This document shows, one piece after another, positions 5,601 to 6,801 of a stretch of DNA of 6,801 nt. The translations under genes and the position numbers were made by a program. Where the stretch lies: positions 1 to 6,801 of the forward strand of contig CADBNX010000398.1 of NCBI GenBank assembly GCA_902796115.1. Direction: 5' to 3'. The notes under the pieces are model-generated. The model was not told the DNA's origin. It saw only the letters and a program-made list of their open reading frames with translations, and ran no database searches. Position 1 is the first letter of the stretch. Every line of letters starts with the position of its first letter. Source of the stretch: an uncultured Eubacteriales bacterium. GTDB taxonomy: Bacteria; Bacillota; Clostridia; Christensenellales; Aristaeellaceae.

Positions 5601-6801
5601 TACAGAAATACGATTTCCGTTCTGTCGGCGGTACCTTTCGCGTCGACCGTCACCGAAGCCTCCGTATCTCCGATCAGGGTATATCCGGCAAAAACCGGCG
5701 CCTTGATCGTTACGCTTTGTCCGGGATTGACAGGATAGGAATCCTGTTCGCGCAATGTCGCCTGCTTATCCGTAACATAGTGTACGCTGATGATTACGGG
5801 TGCAATCACCGGTGTACCCGTTACGGACGGTGCCGCGGTAACAATCGTCTCTGTCGGCATCGCTGTGACCGGATTCGGCCCAGTCGTCACCGAGGCGTCC
5901 TGTGTTTCGGCGGCAGTCGGGACCGGATCCGGACCGGAAGTCACTGTGGAAATCATCACATACCTGAAAATGATTTCCTGTGTGTCTGCCAGTCCGTTCT
6001 GATCCACTGATACACTCCGCTGCGCATCTCCGATCAATTCATAGCCGGGAATGTCATGGGCTGTGATGCCGGTGATCATATTGAGCGGGCAGGAGACATG
6101 CTCTGTCTCGTCAATCACTTTCCCGTTTTCCGAGTCAACAAAGTATACCGGTATGACAGGTTCGGCAATCTTCGTATATTCAAACACCGCCTCATCCAAA
6201 TCGGCTTTGCCGTTTGCATCTACGGATATCCGTTTTGTGAGATCCCCGTCAATTCTGTAACCCGGTATTTCCCTTGCATACACTTCTGTCACTTGATTCA
6301 GCTGACAGAGCACCGTTTCCTGTGCAGCCACTTCATTCTTTGTTCCGCTGTCGATGTGTTTTACTGTAATCGCCGGCAGCGGTATCGCTTTATAATAGAA
6401 CAATAATGTACTTTTATCGGCTCGGCCGAGCGAATCGACCGTTACCGTTTGCCGTTGATCTCCGTCCGGTACAAATCCATCAATGGACTTTGGCAAAATC
6501 GTAGTCGTCTGACCGATTCCGCATGCGATGGTTTCCGAAGCTATGATTTCTGCCATGGTATCACTGTTCAGATACTGAATAACGACAACGGGCGTATTGA
6601 CAGCCGAATACCGGAACAGGATCTGATTGGTGCTCGCTTCCCCGTTCTCGTTCACCCATACATACTGTACGCTCTCCCCGTTCAGCTGATATCCGGGGAT
6701 GTTCTTTGCCTCAAACGCCGTGTTCTCATTCAGCGCGCATGCTTTCCGCTCCGCGTCCGCGATATCCGTACCCGTCGCGCTGTCAAGATACCGCGCCTCC
6801 A
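2687..6801 (-). CDS. Giant modular surface protein: MucBP-like repeats, SH3-like repeats, TM helix, cytoplasmic tail (5'-partial)
   Basis: The frame is open to the right edge, giving 1370 visible residues (numbered here from the first whole codon, 6799-6797). The true start and presumably a signal peptide lie outside. Seven MucBP-like repeats occupy about 1-64, 71-137, 143-210, 215-280, 335-402, 408-479 and 485-554. Each has a 'YxDxxxG' type opening, an IPGY or similar turn, and 'VDxNGxAD...IxFxY' at the end. Five SH3-like modules follow (583-659, 678-750, 800-878, 896-974, 998-1073) with the typical 'NLRxGPS', WY and GY elements. Thr/Pro-rich linkers sit at 281-331, 555-575, 751-798, 975-992 and 1074-1178. 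One transmembrane helix (1179-1200) is followed by a basic stop-transfer stretch (YRKNEERRK) and a 170-residue polar tail. No LPXTG precedes the helix, so it should be membrane-anchored with most of its mass outside. Likely roles are adhesion, wall binding or sensing. The substrate is unknown. It is the first visible gene of the operon. Confidence 0.92.
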   Translation of the reverse strand, partial: EARYLDSATGTDIADAERKACALNENTAFEAKNIPGYQLNGESVQYVWVNENGEASTNQILFRYSAVNTPVVVIQYLNSDTMAEIIASETIACGIGQTTTILPKSIDGFVPDGDQRQTVTVDSLGRADKSTLLFYYKAIPLPAITVKHIDSGTKNEVAAQETVLCQLNQVTEVYAREIPGYRIDGDLTKRISVDANGKADLDEAVFEYTKIAEPVIPVYFVDSENGKVIDETEHVSCPLNMITGITAHDIPGYELIGDAQRSVSVDQNGLADTQEIIFRYVMISTVTSGPDPVPTAAETQDASVTTGPNPVTAMPTETIVTAAPSVTGTPVIAPVIISVHYVTDKQATLREQDSYPVNPGQSVTIKAPVFAGYTLIGDTEASVTVDAKGTADRTEIVFLYRENDLPKVALVQIIYRDQATQSELYSATQAFASGTETDITADLSLVSDAYELIDAPVRHLRVDAQGNAEPTEIEFLFRLKELASRIIDVYYRDESGNEVASAAQIECIEGNNAIQADPIDLKAGYELIGEGVVYVQLNHNGETDKQEIVFVYRLNATATPEPTFTPTPEPTEPPYAIEERNEYAYPNASAINFRASPDVKSDSNIIGKITSNDPIHIIGSLVNDQGQEWYLAEVEGSLGYVNANVTRIMTQAELNRLFGFTATPVPTEIPDGIPIEKWARVNSKSVALRADSNTNAKVIDRLNAKTELWVLNSETVNGQKWYRVLYQGTEAWMMSKFVDLMSDEESRSRQASLSSPVPTNTPEPTRMPTTPVTQTPTIAPSAQPTYTPIPVATPVPQTYIGYALTNVRSSLHSAASLDDDSVLQLVDPETLVLIQSQTFVAGNCWDHVEIMSSGRTGFMQDALLTHINNEEARSYLSERQATATPYTLATDAPEQYSGYASTLGDHAVMRAYADSNAQIIQVLENASVVMVYGQEFTPENTWSLVNYGSSWGYIREDQLRMLTEEEIRLYLDSFRTPTPQPQPTPTPVPVTGQNLSSYGYVTANKVNLRQGPSAESAQRRMLDLYAFALVLGTEINEKGETWYHVSQAGTEGYIKSNYFKVLTLEELEGFIASDEFNASENNNGKNDSSVQNIQPYEDYMQTVWKNPALTVSYEPFAVVTPTPYVETAPTATALPAETVGALSTSGIGGLAWTTAPSTLQPSPTSTPEVKKNSGTSTSGLLLIGAAVILGGGGVYVYCLYRKNEERRKALREQQARRNQTVHAGQQHPKSREAQNYHGSQGNDAGINTAPFMPPSASPKGAASPEFRDAGREETKQVFTARFPSGGESAAGTGIKPGPVEENTIETDAIWQRKPQSVHEETQTNRFQANDAETGTYPTGAGAVSLDKTEYGHTLRHPRSERYRKNHNGQG
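2690..3265 (-). other. C-terminal transmembrane helix and 170-residue cytoplasmic tail of the giant protein
   Basis: Nucleotides 3200-3265 encode the hydrophobic helix 'GLLLIGAAVILGGGGVYVYC' plus two residues, followed by the basic stretch YRKNEERRKALREQQARR. By the positive-inside rule the remaining residues (1201-1370) are cytoplasmic. The tail is rich in Gln, Asn, Gly, Thr and Glu, has no recognisable domain and looks disordered. Short acidic Thr motifs recur (REETKQVF, HEETQTNRF, TIETDAIW). Its size is far beyond that of a sortase-substrate tail. Confidence 0.72.
3581..5053 (-). repeat. Five bacterial SH3-like modules, each with a short acidic helical extension
   Basis: Modules are at 4823-5053, 4550-4768, 4166-4402, 3878-4114 and 3581-3808. 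Each starts with a variant of the NVR/NLR strand (INFRASPD, VALRADS, TNVRSSL, AVMRAYAD, VNLRQGPS), has a W(Y/S/D) strand and ends with a GY, GF or AW strand. All five are followed at once by a segment such as 'RIMTQAELNRLFG', 'RMLTEEEIRLYLDS' or 'KVLTLEELEGFIAS'. SH3b domains usually bind peptidoglycan or wall peptides. Modules 3 and 4 are the most diverged. The modules are separated by spacers of variable length, mostly rich in Thr and Pro. Confidence 0.84.
4406..4549 (-). other. Long Thr/Pro linker between SH3 modules 2 and 3
   Basis: Residues 751-798 are almost wholly Thr, Pro, Ala, Ser and Val (for example PTNTPEPT, TPTIAPSAQPTYTPIP). This is low-complexity, extended, wall-spanning sequence, the longest uninterrupted spacer in the SH3 block. 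Confidence 0.75.
5138..6799 (-). repeat. Seven MucBP-like protein repeats
   Basis: Units lie at 6608-6799 (cut by the edge), 6389-6589, 6170-6373, 5960-6157, 5594-5797, 5363-5578 and 5138-5347. Each encodes roughly 65-72 residues ending in a strand like IIFRY or IVFLY preceded by V(D/N)xxGxA(D/S). The first four form a uniform group, each with one Cys exactly 15 residues before the glycine of the IPGY-type turn. Units 5-7, after a Thr/Pro linker, are more diverged. Similar repeats in other Gram-positive surface proteins bind mucin or other glycans or act as stalks. The ligand here is unknown. The first unit was read by translating through the edge, where no start codon is seen. Confidence 0.82.
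5807..5959 (-). repeat. Thr/Pro/Ala-rich linker with internal duplication
   Basis: Residues 281-331 of the giant protein form a flexible spacer between the fourth and fifth MucBP-like repeats. It contains two similar halves, 'TSGPDPVPTAAETQDASV' and 'TTGPNPVTAMPTETIVTA', suggesting a small tandem duplication. A disordered, possibly glycosylated spacer is expected. Confidence 0.65.

Larger units (their letters stand above)
319..6801 (-). other. Candidate four-gene envelope operon (right end outside window)
   Basis: The giant surface protein, CHAP protein, ABC nucleotide-binding subunit and permease follow each other with gaps of 5, 4 and 22 bases. Two of the starts use ribosome sites that overlap or touch the upstream stop, all four genes end in TGA, and the first terminator seen is the one at 265-296. 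I saw no internal promoter or hairpin. The promoter must lie to the right of 6801. Confidence 0.82.

Noticed and set aside
6653..6655. GTG as the start of the giant surface protein
   Set aside because: Translation continues without a stop from here to the right edge and encodes the first part of another MucBP-like repeat (YLDSATG...IPGYQLNG). The GTG falls inside the conserved 'VxxNGxA' strand, so it is an internal valine.

Overview
The window looks like chromosomal DNA from a Gram-positive anaerobe of the Bacillota, probably class Clostridia. This is an inference from several traits: a strong AAGGAGG ribosome-binding site, a very large surface protein with Thr/Pro linkers (TPTP, TPEPT), MucBP-like and bacterial SH3 repeats, a CHAP-type wall hydrolase with a lipoprotein-like signal, and moderate base composition (about 50% GC by eye). 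I cannot name a genus. The Thr/Pro linker style is common in gut Clostridia.

Layout. At the left edge a short plus-strand gene (16-243) encodes a 75-residue helical protein of unknown function. It converges on everything else and is separated from it by a bidirectional intrinsic terminator (265-296). The rest of the window, 319-6801, is one tightly packed minus-strand gene set, read right to left. It comprises (1) a giant modular surface protein whose 5' end lies beyond the right edge (2687-6801), (2) a CHAP-amidase / peptidoglycan-binding candidate lipoprotein (1755-2681), (3) an ABC-transporter nucleotide-binding subunit with badly degenerate catalytic motifs (1061-1750), and (4) a six-helix ABC-2-like membrane subunit (319-1038). 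The gaps are 5, 4 and 22 bases, all four stop codons are TGA, and no internal promoter or terminator was seen, so the four are very probably co-transcribed and end at the shared terminator.

How they may work together (inference). The giant protein carries seven visible MucBP-like repeats, then five SH3-like modules joined by Thr/Pro-rich linkers, then one transmembrane helix and a 170-residue polar, presumably cytoplasmic tail. It has no LPXTG motif. It would therefore span the membrane and wall and connect the outside to the cytosol. The exported CHAP protein looks able to bind and cut peptidoglycan. The ABC pair has lost the Walker A lysine and the H-loop histidine, so it may act as a non-hydrolysing or regulatory complex. 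A cell-envelope remodelling or surface-adhesion module is the simplest reading. There is no gene-free stretch longer than 300 bases, and I saw no RNA gene, CRISPR array or mobile element.
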